64,000 nucleotides of DNA from Thermoanaerobaculales bacterium. GTDB lineage: Bacteria; Acidobacteriota; Thermoanaerobaculia; Thermoanaerobaculales; Sulfomarinibacteraceae. Shown piece by piece: positions 36,200-43,465 of the stretch (position 1 is its first letter; each line of letters begins with the position of its first letter). Under the pieces are notes generated by a model. The model was not told the origin of the DNA, did not search any database, and saw nothing but the letters and a program-made list of their open reading frames with translations. The stretch is from contig DAOPQC010000010.1 of assembly GCA_035358815.1 (NCBI GenBank), positions 62,001 through 126,000 of the forward strand. The letters run 5' to 3'. The position numbers were made by a program, and so were the translations under genes.

Positions 36200-36239
36200 A
36201 CGCCCACGGGTCGGCCGCGCTGCGGTCGCGACGCCCCAT

Positions 36240-36269
36240 TTGACAGCCCTCCAGCGCCCTCCGTATCCT
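36240..36269 (+). promoter_or_regulatory. promoter of the symporter gene
   Basis: TTGACA (36240-36245), an 18-base spacer and TATCCT (36264-36269). The ATG is at 36280, so the transcript leader is at most about four bases and there is no ribosome site. Confidence 0.65.
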
Positions 36270-36279
36270 CGCCCGGCCG

Positions 36280-37551
36280 ATGCGGATGGCGCTCCACACC
36301 AGGATGCTGCTCGGCGGCGTGATCGGCGCCGCGGGCGGAGTGCTCGCCCACGTGGCGCTGCGCGACACCCCGCTGCTGAACGCCGTCGTCCACTACGTGA
36401 CCAACCCAATCGGCCAGCTCTTCCTGCGCCTGCTGTTCATGCTCGTCATCCCGCTCATCTTCTCGGCGCTGGTGATGGGCGTCGCCGGCCTCGGCGACCT
36501 CCGCCGGCTCGGACGGATCGGGCTGAAGACCCTCGCCTACACGGTCGCGGTGTCGTCGATCGCCGTCCTCCTCGGGGTGACGCTGGTCAACGTGATGCGG
36601 CCGGGCGACGGCCTGCCGCCGGAGCAGCGGGCCGCGCTCACCGAGGCGGCGGCGGAGCGCTCGACGACCCTGTCGGCCACCGCGGCACCGAGGACCGGGA
36701 TCGAGTTCCTGGTCAGACTGGTCCCCGACAATCCGCTGCGCGCCGCGGTCGAGGGCGACATGCTCGCGGTCATGGTCTTCTCGCTGCTCGTGGGCATCGG
36801 CCTGACCCTGACCGCGACCGACGCGGCGCGCCGCCTGCTCGACGTCGTCGAGGGCCTCTACGACCTGACCATGACCCTGATCCAGCTGGTCATCTCGGTC
36901 GCCCCGATCGGGGTCGCGGCGCTGCTCTTCACGATGACCGCCCAGCTCGGCTACTCGGTGCTCATCCAGCTCGCCCGCTACGTCGGGGTGGTGCTGCTCG
37001 GCCTGATCCTGCACCAGGTGGTCGTCTACTCGCTTTCGGTCCGGCTGCTCGGCGGGATGAGCCCGCTCCAGTTCTTCCGCAGCATCAGCGACGCCATGCT
37101 GACCGCGTTCTCGACCTCGTCGAGCTCGGCCACCCTGCCGACCGCGCTCAAGGTGGCGGAGGAGGAGCTGCGGCTGCCGCCCCACATCTCGCGCTTCGTG
37201 CTCACCGTCGGCTCGACGGCGAACCAGAACGGCACCGCCCTGTTCGAGGGCGTCACCGTGCTCTTCCTCGCCCAGCTCTACGGCGTCCACCTCACACTCG
37301 CCAGCCAGGCGCTGGTGGTCGCGCTGTGCATCCTCGGCGGCATCGGCACCGCCGGCGTGCCGGCCGGATCGCTGCCGGTGGTGGCCCTCATCCTCGGCAT
37401 GGTCGGGGTGCCGGTCGAGGGGATTGGCCTGGTCCTCGGCGTCGACCGCTTCCTCGACATGTGCCGGACCACCCTCAACGTCAGCGGCGACCTGGCCGCG
37501 GCGGTCGTGGTGGCGCGCAGCGAGTCCTGGACGCCGGCAAGCCCCGACTGA
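36280..37551 (+). CDS. dicarboxylate/amino acid:cation symporter (DAACS)
   Basis: 423 residues with eight predicted spans and two re-entrant loops, the GltPh/DctA fold. The serine-rich loop STSSSSATLP is near 278-287. The cation-site motif is NQNGT near 315, instead of the NMDGT of glutamate carriers. DRFLDMCRTTLNVSGD (about 389-404) carries the substrate-binding Asp, Arg and Asn. The Arg fits acidic substrates such as succinate, malate, fumarate, aspartate or glutamate. Which one is carried cannot be told. It stands alone, with its own clear promoter. Confidence 0.9.
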   Translation: MRMALHTRMLLGGVIGAAGGVLAHVALRDTPLLNAVVHYVTNPIGQLFLRLLFMLVIPLIFSALVMGVAGLGDLRRLGRIGLKTLAYTVAVSSIAVLLGVTLVNVMRPGDGLPPEQRAALTEAAAERSTTLSATAAPRTGIEFLVRLVPDNPLRAAVEGDMLAVMVFSLLVGIGLTLTATDAARRLLDVVEGLYDLTMTLIQLVISVAPIGVAALLFTMTAQLGYSVLIQLARYVGVVLLGLILHQVVVYSLSVRLLGGMSPLQFFRSISDAMLTAFSTSSSSATLPTALKVAEEELRLPPHISRFVLTVGSTANQNGTALFEGVTVLFLAQLYGVHLTLASQALVVALCILGGIGTAGVPAGSLPVVALILGMVGVPVEGIGLVLGVDRFLDMCRTTLNVSGDLAAAVVVARSESWTPASPD

Positions 37552-37589
37552 CCCTCACCCTGCAACCGTCGGACCCATGGGGCCAATCT

Positions 37590-37622
37590 CGGGAACGGGA
37601 ACGGGAACGGGAACGGGAACGG
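37590..37622. repeat. GGGAAC hexamer array, five units
   Basis: Five nearly perfect GGGAAC units in the gap after the symporter gene, followed by a GGGGG/CCCCC mini-hairpin and three AGATCCC units up to about 37670. Same family as the arms of palindromes A and B, but without an inverted partner. Confidence 0.7.
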
Positions 37623-37693
37623 TGGGTGGGGGCCCTATCCCCCAGATCCCAGATCCCAGATCCTGGATCCTGACCCCTGGCGGAAGGGGGCGT

Positions 37694-38356
37694 CTACCCC
37701 AGCTTCGCCAGCTCGCCGAGGATCCGCTGGCGGACGGCGTCGATCGGCTGCGTGCCGTCGACCGTGATCAGAACCGGCGCCCAGGCGAGGCCGTGGTCGG
37801 CCATCGCGCCGTAGAACGAGGACAGCACCTTGGTCTGGGAGTGGTAGGCCTCGAGCCGCCGCCGGATCGTCTCCTCCCGGTCGTCGTCCCGCTGCACGAG
37901 CGGCTCGCCGGTGATGTCGTCGCGGCCCTGCACCTTGGGGGGATTGAACAGCACGTGGTAGACGCGGCCCGACCCGGGGTGAGATCTCCGGCCCGACAGG
38001 CGCTCGACGATGTCCTGGTCGGGGACGGCGATCTCGACCACCGCGTCGATGGTGACGCCGGCCGCGCGCAGCGCCTCGGCCTGGGCCAGGGTGCGGGGGA
38101 AGCCGTCGAGCAGGAAGCCGTTGACGCAGTCCGGCTGCCCGATCCGCTCCTCGACCAACCCGATGATGACCTCGTCGGCGACCAACCCGCCCGCGTCCAT
38201 GGCGGCCTTGGCCTGGCGCCCGAGCGCGCTGCCCGCCGCGACCGCGGCCCGCAGCATGTCGCCGGTCGAGATCTGGGGGATCCGGTAGCGCTCGCAGATC
38301 GCCTGCGCCTGGGTGCCCTTGCCGGCTCCCGGCGGCCCGATAAGGACCAACCTCAT
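37694..38356 (-). CDS. adk: adenylate kinase
   Basis: 220 residues. It interconverts ATP plus AMP and two ADP. GPPGAGKGT at 7-15, LDGFPRT near 92-98 and a long LID without zinc cysteines (GRRSHPGSGRVYHVLFNPPK) are standard. The ATG at 38356 follows GGGAGGAGAGC; a longer frame to 38389 is unlikely. It is divergent from aprBA; AMP released by APS reductase is its substrate, so this neighbourhood could be functional, although adk is also a housekeeping gene. Confidence 0.96.
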   Translation of the reverse strand: MRLVLIGPPGAGKGTQAQAICERYRIPQISTGDMLRAAVAAGSALGRQAKAAMDAGGLVADEVIIGLVEERIGQPDCVNGFLLDGFPRTLAQAEALRAAGVTIDAVVEIAVPDQDIVERLSGRRSHPGSGRVYHVLFNPPKVQGRDDITGEPLVQRDDDREETIRRRLEAYHSQTKVLSSFYGAMADHGLAWAPVLITVDGTQPIDAVRQRILGELAKLG

Positions 38357-38513
38357 GCTCTCCTCCCAGTCGAGGGCCGCACCCGCCACCCGCTCACCCG
38401 GCGGCGAGGCCGCAAGGGGGCGAGCGAGCCCGGCCGGAAACGCCTCGGCAGCCTACCACAGCCGCCCGGACGGCTGCCCGCTGCACCGAGCGCTGCCTGG
38501 CACGCCCCACGCT

Positions 38514-38529
38514 GTTACGCGATCGTAAC
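38514..38529. promoter_or_regulatory. possible CRP/FNR-type operator upstream of aprB
   Basis: GTTAC-N6-GTAAC (in full GTTACGCGATCGTAAC), a 5-6-5 dyad with the arm layout of CRP/FNR-superfamily sites. It is about 150 bases before the aprB start and lies on the shared adk/apr gap. No regulator gene is nearby. The rest of 38357-38677 holds no gene. Confidence 0.35.
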
Positions 38530-38644
38530 GGCAGCGGCGAGGCTCTCGCGGTAAGTCGCCTCAGCATCGTGAAATGGGTCCCTGCGGGTCGGCACGGGAT
38601 TTGCTCGACGACGTGGCGATGCGAACGATCGGCGGCTTTCGGCT

Positions 38645-38650
38645 TACAAT
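38645..38650 (+). promoter_or_regulatory. -10 hexamer for the apr-qmo-sat operon
   Basis: TACAAT in GGCTTACAATCACC. The start would be near 38657, leaving a 21-base leader that carries AAAGGAGGG before the aprB ATG. No -35 match is seen at 16-18 bases, which would fit activator-dependent transcription. Confidence 0.45.
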
Positions 38651-38677
38651 CACCCCCGGTCGAAAGGAGGGCGTTTC

Positions 38678-39112
38678 ATGCCGAGTTTCGTCAACGTCGA
38701 GAAATGCGATGGGTGCAAGGCGCTCGACAAGACCGCCTGCCAGCACATCTGTCCGAACGACCTGATGGTCCTCGACCAGGAGACCATGAAGGCCTACAAC
38801 CGCGAGCCCGAGATGTGCTGGGAGTGCTACAACTGCGTGAAGATCTGCCCGACCCAGGCGGTCGACGTCCGCGGCTACGCGGACTTCGTCCCGATGGGCG
38901 CCTCGGCCGTCCCGCTGCGCTCGACCGACTCGATCATGTGGACCGTCAAGTTCCGCAGCGGCCAGGTGAAGCGGTTCAAGTTCCCCATCCGAACCACCCC
39001 AGAGGGCAAGGCGGTCCCGGACGGCGGCTTCGCGACCGACGCCGACCTCGCAGGGCCGACCCTTTTCACCGAGCCCGGCTCGCTCGGCATGCCCACGGTG
39101 TGGACGAAGTGA
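38678..39112 (+). CDS. aprB: adenylylsulfate reductase, beta subunit
   Basis: 144 residues. Carries electrons between QmoABC and the flavin of AprA through two [4Fe-4S] clusters, whose ligands are in CDGCKALDKTACQHICP (about 10-26) and CWECYNCVKICP (about 47-58). The C-terminal tail (about 85-144), with KFPIRTTPEGKAVPDGG, is the AprB arm that wraps around AprA. It is the dissimilatory type. The ATG follows AAAGGAGGGCGTTTC, an excellent ribosome site. aprA begins 11 bases downstream. Confidence 0.97.
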   Translation: MPSFVNVEKCDGCKALDKTACQHICPNDLMVLDQETMKAYNREPEMCWECYNCVKICPTQAVDVRGYADFVPMGASAVPLRSTDSIMWTVKFRSGQVKRFKFPIRTTPEGKAVPDGGFATDADLAGPTLFTEPGSLGMPTVWTK

Positions 39113-39123
39113 GGGGGGCGATC

Positions 39124-41034
39124 ATGAACGACTTCGAAACAGTCACGGTTGAAACCGACCTCTTGATCCTCGGCGGCGGCATGGCGGCGTGCGGCGCCGC
39201 GGTCGAGGCCGCGTACTGGGGCCGAAAGCACGGCGTCAAGGTGACGCTGGTCGACAAGGCGGCGGTGGATCGCTCCGGCGCGGTCGCCATGGGCCTGTCC
39301 GCGATCAACCAGTACGTCGGGCTCAAGGACGGCCAGAACACGGTCAGGAACTACGTCGAGTACGTCAGGAACGACCTCATGGGCGTCGCCCGCGACGACC
39401 TCGTGGCCAACGTCGCCCGCCACGTCGACTCCACGGTCCACCTGTTCGAGAAGTGGGGCCTGCCGATCTGGAAGGACGAGCAGGGCGCCTACGTGCACGA
39501 GGGCCGCTGGCAGCTCATGATCAACGGCGAGTCCTACAAGGTGGTGGTGGCCGAGGCCGCGAAGAACCACCTCGGCATCGAGAACATCTACGAGCGCATC
39601 TTCATCGTCGGCCCGATCATGGACGGCGAGCAGTGTCGCGGCGCCTACGGCTTCTCGGTCCGCGAGAACAAGTTCTACGTCTTCCTGGCCAAGGCGACCC
39701 TGGTCGCCATGGGTGGCGCCGTCCACGTGTTCAAGCCGCGCTCGTCAGGCGAGGGCCTCGGCCGCGCCTGGTACCCGCCGTGGAACTCCGGCTCCTCGGC
39801 CTACTTCACCCTCAAGGCCGGCTCCGAGATGACCTGCCAGGAGGTGCGCTTCATCCCGGTCCGCTTCAAGGACGCCTACGGTCCGGTCGGGGCCTGGTTC
39901 CTGCTCTTCAAGTCGCGCGCCACCAACGCTTTCGGCGGCGAGTACATGGTCGAGCGGCGAGCCGAGCTCGACAACTGGAAGCCCTACGGCCACGTCAAGC
40001 CGATCCCTGCCAACCTGCGCAACTACCTCGGCATGCTCGACGTGATGGAGGGCAAGGGACCGATCTACATGCGCACCGAGGAGGCGATCCAGAAGATCGC
40101 CGACAAGCACAAGGACGACCCCAAGGCGTACAAGAAGAAGATGAAGGAGCTCGAAAGCGAGGCCTGGGAGGACTTCCTCGACATGACGATCTCGCAGGCC
40201 ATCCTGTGGGCCGCCTGCGACGTCCAGCCCGAGCAGCGGTCGTCCGAGATCGCGGCTGCCGAGCCGTACTTCATCGGCTCCCACTCCGGCGCCTCGGGCG
40301 CCTGGGTCAGCGGGCCCGAAGACCTCGCTCCGGAGGAGTACTTCTGGGGCTACGAGTGCATGTGCACGACCAAGGGCGTGTTTGCCGCCGGGGACGCCTC
40401 CGGCGCCTCGTCGCACAAGTTCTCCTCCGGTTCCCACGCCGAGGGGCGGATCGCGGCCAAGGCGGCCATCCGCTACATCGTCAACGAGAAGCCACCGATG
40501 CCGACCGTCGCCCAGGGGATCATCGACGACCTCAAGGCGAAGACGGTGAAGCCGCTGCAGCTGTTCGCCGAGCACAAGGGCTTCACCTCGCAGCCGGACG
40601 TCAACCCGCACTACATCCGGCCGAAGATGTTCATGTTCAGGCTGCAGAAGCTGATGGACGAGTACGCCGGCGGTGTCGGCTCGCAGTTCACGACCTCCAA
40701 GTACCTGCTCGAGCGCGGGCTCGAGCTGCTCGGCATGCTCAAGGAGGACTCCGCGAACCTCGCCGCCGAGAACCTGCACGAGCTCATGCGTTGCTGGGAG
40801 AACTACCACCGGATGTACCAGGCCGAGGCCCACATCCGCACGATCCTCTTCCGCGAGGAGACGCGGTGGCCCGGCTACTACTTCCGCGCCGACTTCCCCA
40901 GGCTCGACCAGCAGAGCTGGCTGTGCTTCGTCAACTGCAGGATGGACCCTGTCACCGAGCAGTGGGAGATGTTCAAGCGTCCGATCCTGCCCCTGTTCAC
41001 GAGCGACTCGGACCACGAGCTGCTCGGCGGATGA
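39124..41034 (+). CDS. aprA: adenylylsulfate reductase, alpha subunit
   Basis: 636 residues; reduces APS to sulfite and AMP, or the reverse, on FAD in the cytoplasm. LILGGGMAACGAA (14-26) binds FAD. The known substrate-pocket residues appear to be Asn62 (AINQ), Trp220, Arg242 (EVRFIP) and His431 (SSHKFSSGSHAEGR). The length and order fit the dissimilatory enzyme, not fumarate or succinate reductase. The ATG at 39124 follows GAGGGGGGCG. The reductive or oxidative lineage cannot be told by reading. Confidence 0.97.
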   Translation: MNDFETVTVETDLLILGGGMAACGAAVEAAYWGRKHGVKVTLVDKAAVDRSGAVAMGLSAINQYVGLKDGQNTVRNYVEYVRNDLMGVARDDLVANVARHVDSTVHLFEKWGLPIWKDEQGAYVHEGRWQLMINGESYKVVVAEAAKNHLGIENIYERIFIVGPIMDGEQCRGAYGFSVRENKFYVFLAKATLVAMGGAVHVFKPRSSGEGLGRAWYPPWNSGSSAYFTLKAGSEMTCQEVRFIPVRFKDAYGPVGAWFLLFKSRATNAFGGEYMVERRAELDNWKPYGHVKPIPANLRNYLGMLDVMEGKGPIYMRTEEAIQKIADKHKDDPKAYKKKMKELESEAWEDFLDMTISQAILWAACDVQPEQRSSEIAAAEPYFIGSHSGASGAWVSGPEDLAPEEYFWGYECMCTTKGVFAAGDASGASSHKFSSGSHAEGRIAAKAAIRYIVNEKPPMPTVAQGIIDDLKAKTVKPLQLFAEHKGFTSQPDVNPHYIRPKMFMFRLQKLMDEYAGGVGSQFTTSKYLLERGLELLGMLKEDSANLAAENLHELMRCWENYHRMYQAEAHIRTILFREETRWPGYYFRADFPRLDQQSWLCFVNCRMDPVTEQWEMFKRPILPLFTSDSDHELLGG

Positions 41035-41108
41035 TCCGATGATCGCGGCACCGGGCGCTCCGGCGCCCGGCGCCGTCCGGTCGTCAACCAGAGAAACGGC
41101 GTGATGCG

Positions 41109-41411
41109 ATGAGCGAACTCGTCTGCCCGCACTGCGGCACGGCCCTCAGCAGGTTCAGCCTGCCCGACAACACCGGCTGGGAGGGCGAGCACCAGCTCGC
41201 GTGCTTCTCCGACGAGTGCCCGTACTACCGGCGGGGCTGGCAGCACATGGAGGCCAGGTACGCGGTCACGGCGTCCTATCGCTACCGGGTCGACCCCATC
41301 TCCGGCTGCGCCTCGCCGCTGGCCGTGTGGTCGCCGACCGCGCTCAGGGACCGCATCCTCGATCCGGAGCCGGAGCTGGCCGGGGCAGCGCACGACGGGA
41401 GCGCCGGATGA
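41109..41411 (+). CDS. small zinc-ribbon protein in the apr-qmo cluster
   Basis: 100 residues with four cysteines, Cys6-x2-Cys9 and Cys33-x4-Cys38, spaced like the Ogr/Delta zinc finger (CPHCG ... CFSDECPYY). The middle region, YRRGWQHMEARYAVTASYRYRVDPISG, is rich in aromatic and basic residues; the last 20 residues look disordered. No enzyme motif is present. Its place within the operon, and its four-base overlap (ATGA) with the next gene, point to a role in making or regulating AprBA/Qmo. That role is inference. It could bind nucleic acid or be an assembly factor. Confidence 0.8.
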   Translation: MSELVCPHCGTALSRFSLPDNTGWEGEHQLACFSDECPYYRRGWQHMEARYAVTASYRYRVDPISGCASPLAVWSPTALRDRILDPEPELAGAAHDGSAG

Positions 41412-42214
41412 GCCGTGCCGAGCCGGCCCTCCCGCGCATCCTGGAGGGCGCCACGCGGCTGTCCGCCGGACAGAGCTTTCCCTTCACCTGCCATCCCGGG
41501 GTGCCGTGCTTCAACGCCTGCTGCGCCGACGTCAACATCATCCTGACCCCCCTGGACGTGCTCCACCTGGCGCGCGCCCGCGTCCTCCACACCCGCGACT
41601 TCCTCGAAGCCCACACCCTCCACCCGATCACCAAGGACCTCCAGCTGCCGATCGTGCTGCTGAGGATGCGCGACGAGCCGGACAAGCGCTGCCCGTTCCT
41701 CGGCGCCCACGGCTGCGAGGTCTACGAGCAGCGGCCGTGGGCCTGCCGGATGTACCCGCTCGGGATGGCGATCCCGCCGGCGCGCGCCGGCGAGGTGCCG
41801 CAGCCGGTCTTCTTCGTGTCCGAGGACGCCCACTGCCAGGGGCGGTGCCAGCCGGACGCGGTCCGGTGGACGTCCGATGCGTGGCGCCGCGATCAGGGGA
41901 TCACCGCGCGGGACGAGCTCGAGTCCGGCTTCCGCGAGCTGGTCTCCCACCCCTGGTTCATCGGCGGCCGCCGCCAGCTCGACCCGCGGCGGATCGAGAT
42001 GTTCCACATGGCCTGCTACGACCTCGACACGTTCCGCTCGTTCGTCTTCGAGTCGACGTTCCGCGATCGTTTCGAGCTCGCGCCCGAGCTCGAGGGGAGG
42101 ATTGCGTCGGACGACGAGGCGCTGCTGCTCTTCGCCTTCCGCTGGCTCAAGTTCGCGATCTTCGGCGAGCCGACGATGACCGTGCGGGACCGCGCCGCGG
42201 CCGGGAGGCAGTGA
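41408..42214 (+). CDS. YkgJ-family cysteine-cluster protein
   Basis: 268 residues. The N-terminal part has CHPGVPCFNACC (about 28-39), then CPFLGAHGCEVYEQRPWACRMYPLG near 94-118 and CQGRC near 141, the cysteine layout of the YkgJ/CxxCxxCC proteins thought to hold a zinc or iron-sulfur centre. The C-terminal half (about 150-268) has no recognised motif. It overlaps the upstream zinc-ribbon gene by ATGA and precedes qmoA by three bases, so it is translated with the sulfur genes. The function is unknown; redox or cluster assembly for Apr/Qmo is a guess from context. Confidence 0.82.
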   Translation: MSRAEPALPRILEGATRLSAGQSFPFTCHPGVPCFNACCADVNIILTPLDVLHLARARVLHTRDFLEAHTLHPITKDLQLPIVLLRMRDEPDKRCPFLGAHGCEVYEQRPWACRMYPLGMAIPPARAGEVPQPVFFVSEDAHCQGRCQPDAVRWTSDAWRRDQGITARDELESGFRELVSHPWFIGGRRQLDPRRIEMFHMACYDLDTFRSFVFESTFRDRFELAPELEGRIASDDEALLLFAFRWLKFAIFGEPTMTVRDRAAAGRQ

Positions 42215-42217
42215 GCG

Positions 42218-43465
42218 ATGAAGGCGGGCCGACCGCTGCTCGTACTCGGCGCGGGCATCGCCGGCATCACCGCCGCGCTCGAGGCCGCGGAGGCCGGGGC
42301 CGAGGTGGTGCTGGTCGAGCGCGAGCCGTCGATCGGCGGGCGGGTCGTGCGCAGCCGCAGCTACTTCCCAAAGATGTGCCCACCGTCCTGCGGGATGGAG
42401 ATCAACATCCGCCGTCTCGAGGCCAACCAACGGGTCCGGGTCATCACCTCGGCGCGGGTCACCGCCGCCGAGCCGACCGCCGGCGGCTGGCAGGTCACCC
42501 TGACCGTCGGCCCGGCATTCGTGAACCGCCGCTGCACGGCCTGCGGCGACTGCGAGGCGGCGTGCGTCACCAAGGTCCTTGACCCGTTCAACCTGGGGAT
42601 GAAGCAGGTCAAGGCGATCCGGCTGCCCCACCTGCACGCCTGGCCCCGCCGCTTCACGTTCGACCGCGCCGCCTGCCCTGACGACGAGGCGCGCGCCATC
42701 GCAGCCGCGTGCCGCTACGGCGCCATCGACCTCGACGCCACCGCGACCACCGAGAGCCTGGAGGTCGGCGCGGTGGTGATCGCCACCGGCTGGACGCCAT
42801 ACCCGCTCGACCGCCTCCCCGAGCTCGGCGGCGGCCTGCCGGACGTCATCGCCAACGTCGAGATGGAGCGGCTCGCCGCCCCGGACGGGCCCACGGCCGG
42901 CAGAATCGTGCGGCCATCGGACGGCCAGCCACCGGCCCGGGTGGCCTTCGTCCAGTGCGCCGGCTCGCGCGACGTCAACCACCTGCCCTACTGCTCGGGG
43001 GTGTGCTGCCTCGCCTCGCTCAAGCAGGCCAGCTACGTCAAGGACCAGCTCCCCGGGGCCGAGGTCACGATCTACTACATCGACCGCCGCACGCCCGGCC
43101 GCAACGAGGACGTGCTGCTCCAGGTGGCGGCGATGGAGGGCGTCCGCCTGGTGAAGGGCAAGGTCGGAAGGACCGAGCAGCGAAACCGCGCGCTCGCGCT
43201 GCGGGTCGAGGACGTGGAGGCCGGGCGCGTGATCGACGCCGAGGCCGACCTGGTGGTCCTCGCGACCGGCATGGTCCCGAGCGGTGCCGACGACGACCTC
43301 GCGCTGTTCACCCGCAAGGACGAGGACGGCTTCTCGCTCGACGACCCGGCGGGACGGGTCGTGGCCGCCGGCGTCGCGCGTCGCCCGGAGGACGTCGCGT
43401 CGTCGGTGCGCGACGCCACCGGCGCCGCGGCTCGTGCCCTCGCGGCCGCCCGGGCGAGGCCGTGA
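42218..43465 (+). CDS. qmoA: QmoA, HdrA-like flavoprotein
   Basis: 415 residues. The FAD loop is at 10-15 (LGAGIAG). CPPSCGMEI (54-60) and CTACGDCEAAC (106-116) may bind an iron-sulfur centre, and AFVQCAGSRD...YCSGVCC near 245-265 is typical of HdrA relatives. It transfers electrons between the quinol-oxidising QmoC part and APS reductase. The short length, lacking extra HdrA domains, matches QmoA. It overlaps qmoB by one base (TGATG), and so is coupled to it. Confidence 0.93.
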   Translation: MKAGRPLLVLGAGIAGITAALEAAEAGAEVVLVEREPSIGGRVVRSRSYFPKMCPPSCGMEINIRRLEANQRVRVITSARVTAAEPTAGGWQVTLTVGPAFVNRRCTACGDCEAACVTKVLDPFNLGMKQVKAIRLPHLHAWPRRFTFDRAACPDDEARAIAAACRYGAIDLDATATTESLEVGAVVIATGWTPYPLDRLPELGGGLPDVIANVEMERLAAPDGPTAGRIVRPSDGQPPARVAFVQCAGSRDVNHLPYCSGVCCLASLKQASYVKDQLPGAEVTIYYIDRRTPGRNEDVLLQVAAMEGVRLVKGKVGRTEQRNRALALRVEDVEAGRVIDAEADLVVLATGMVPSGADDDLALFTRKDEDGFSLDDPAGRVVAAGVARRPEDVASSVRDATGAAARALAAARARP

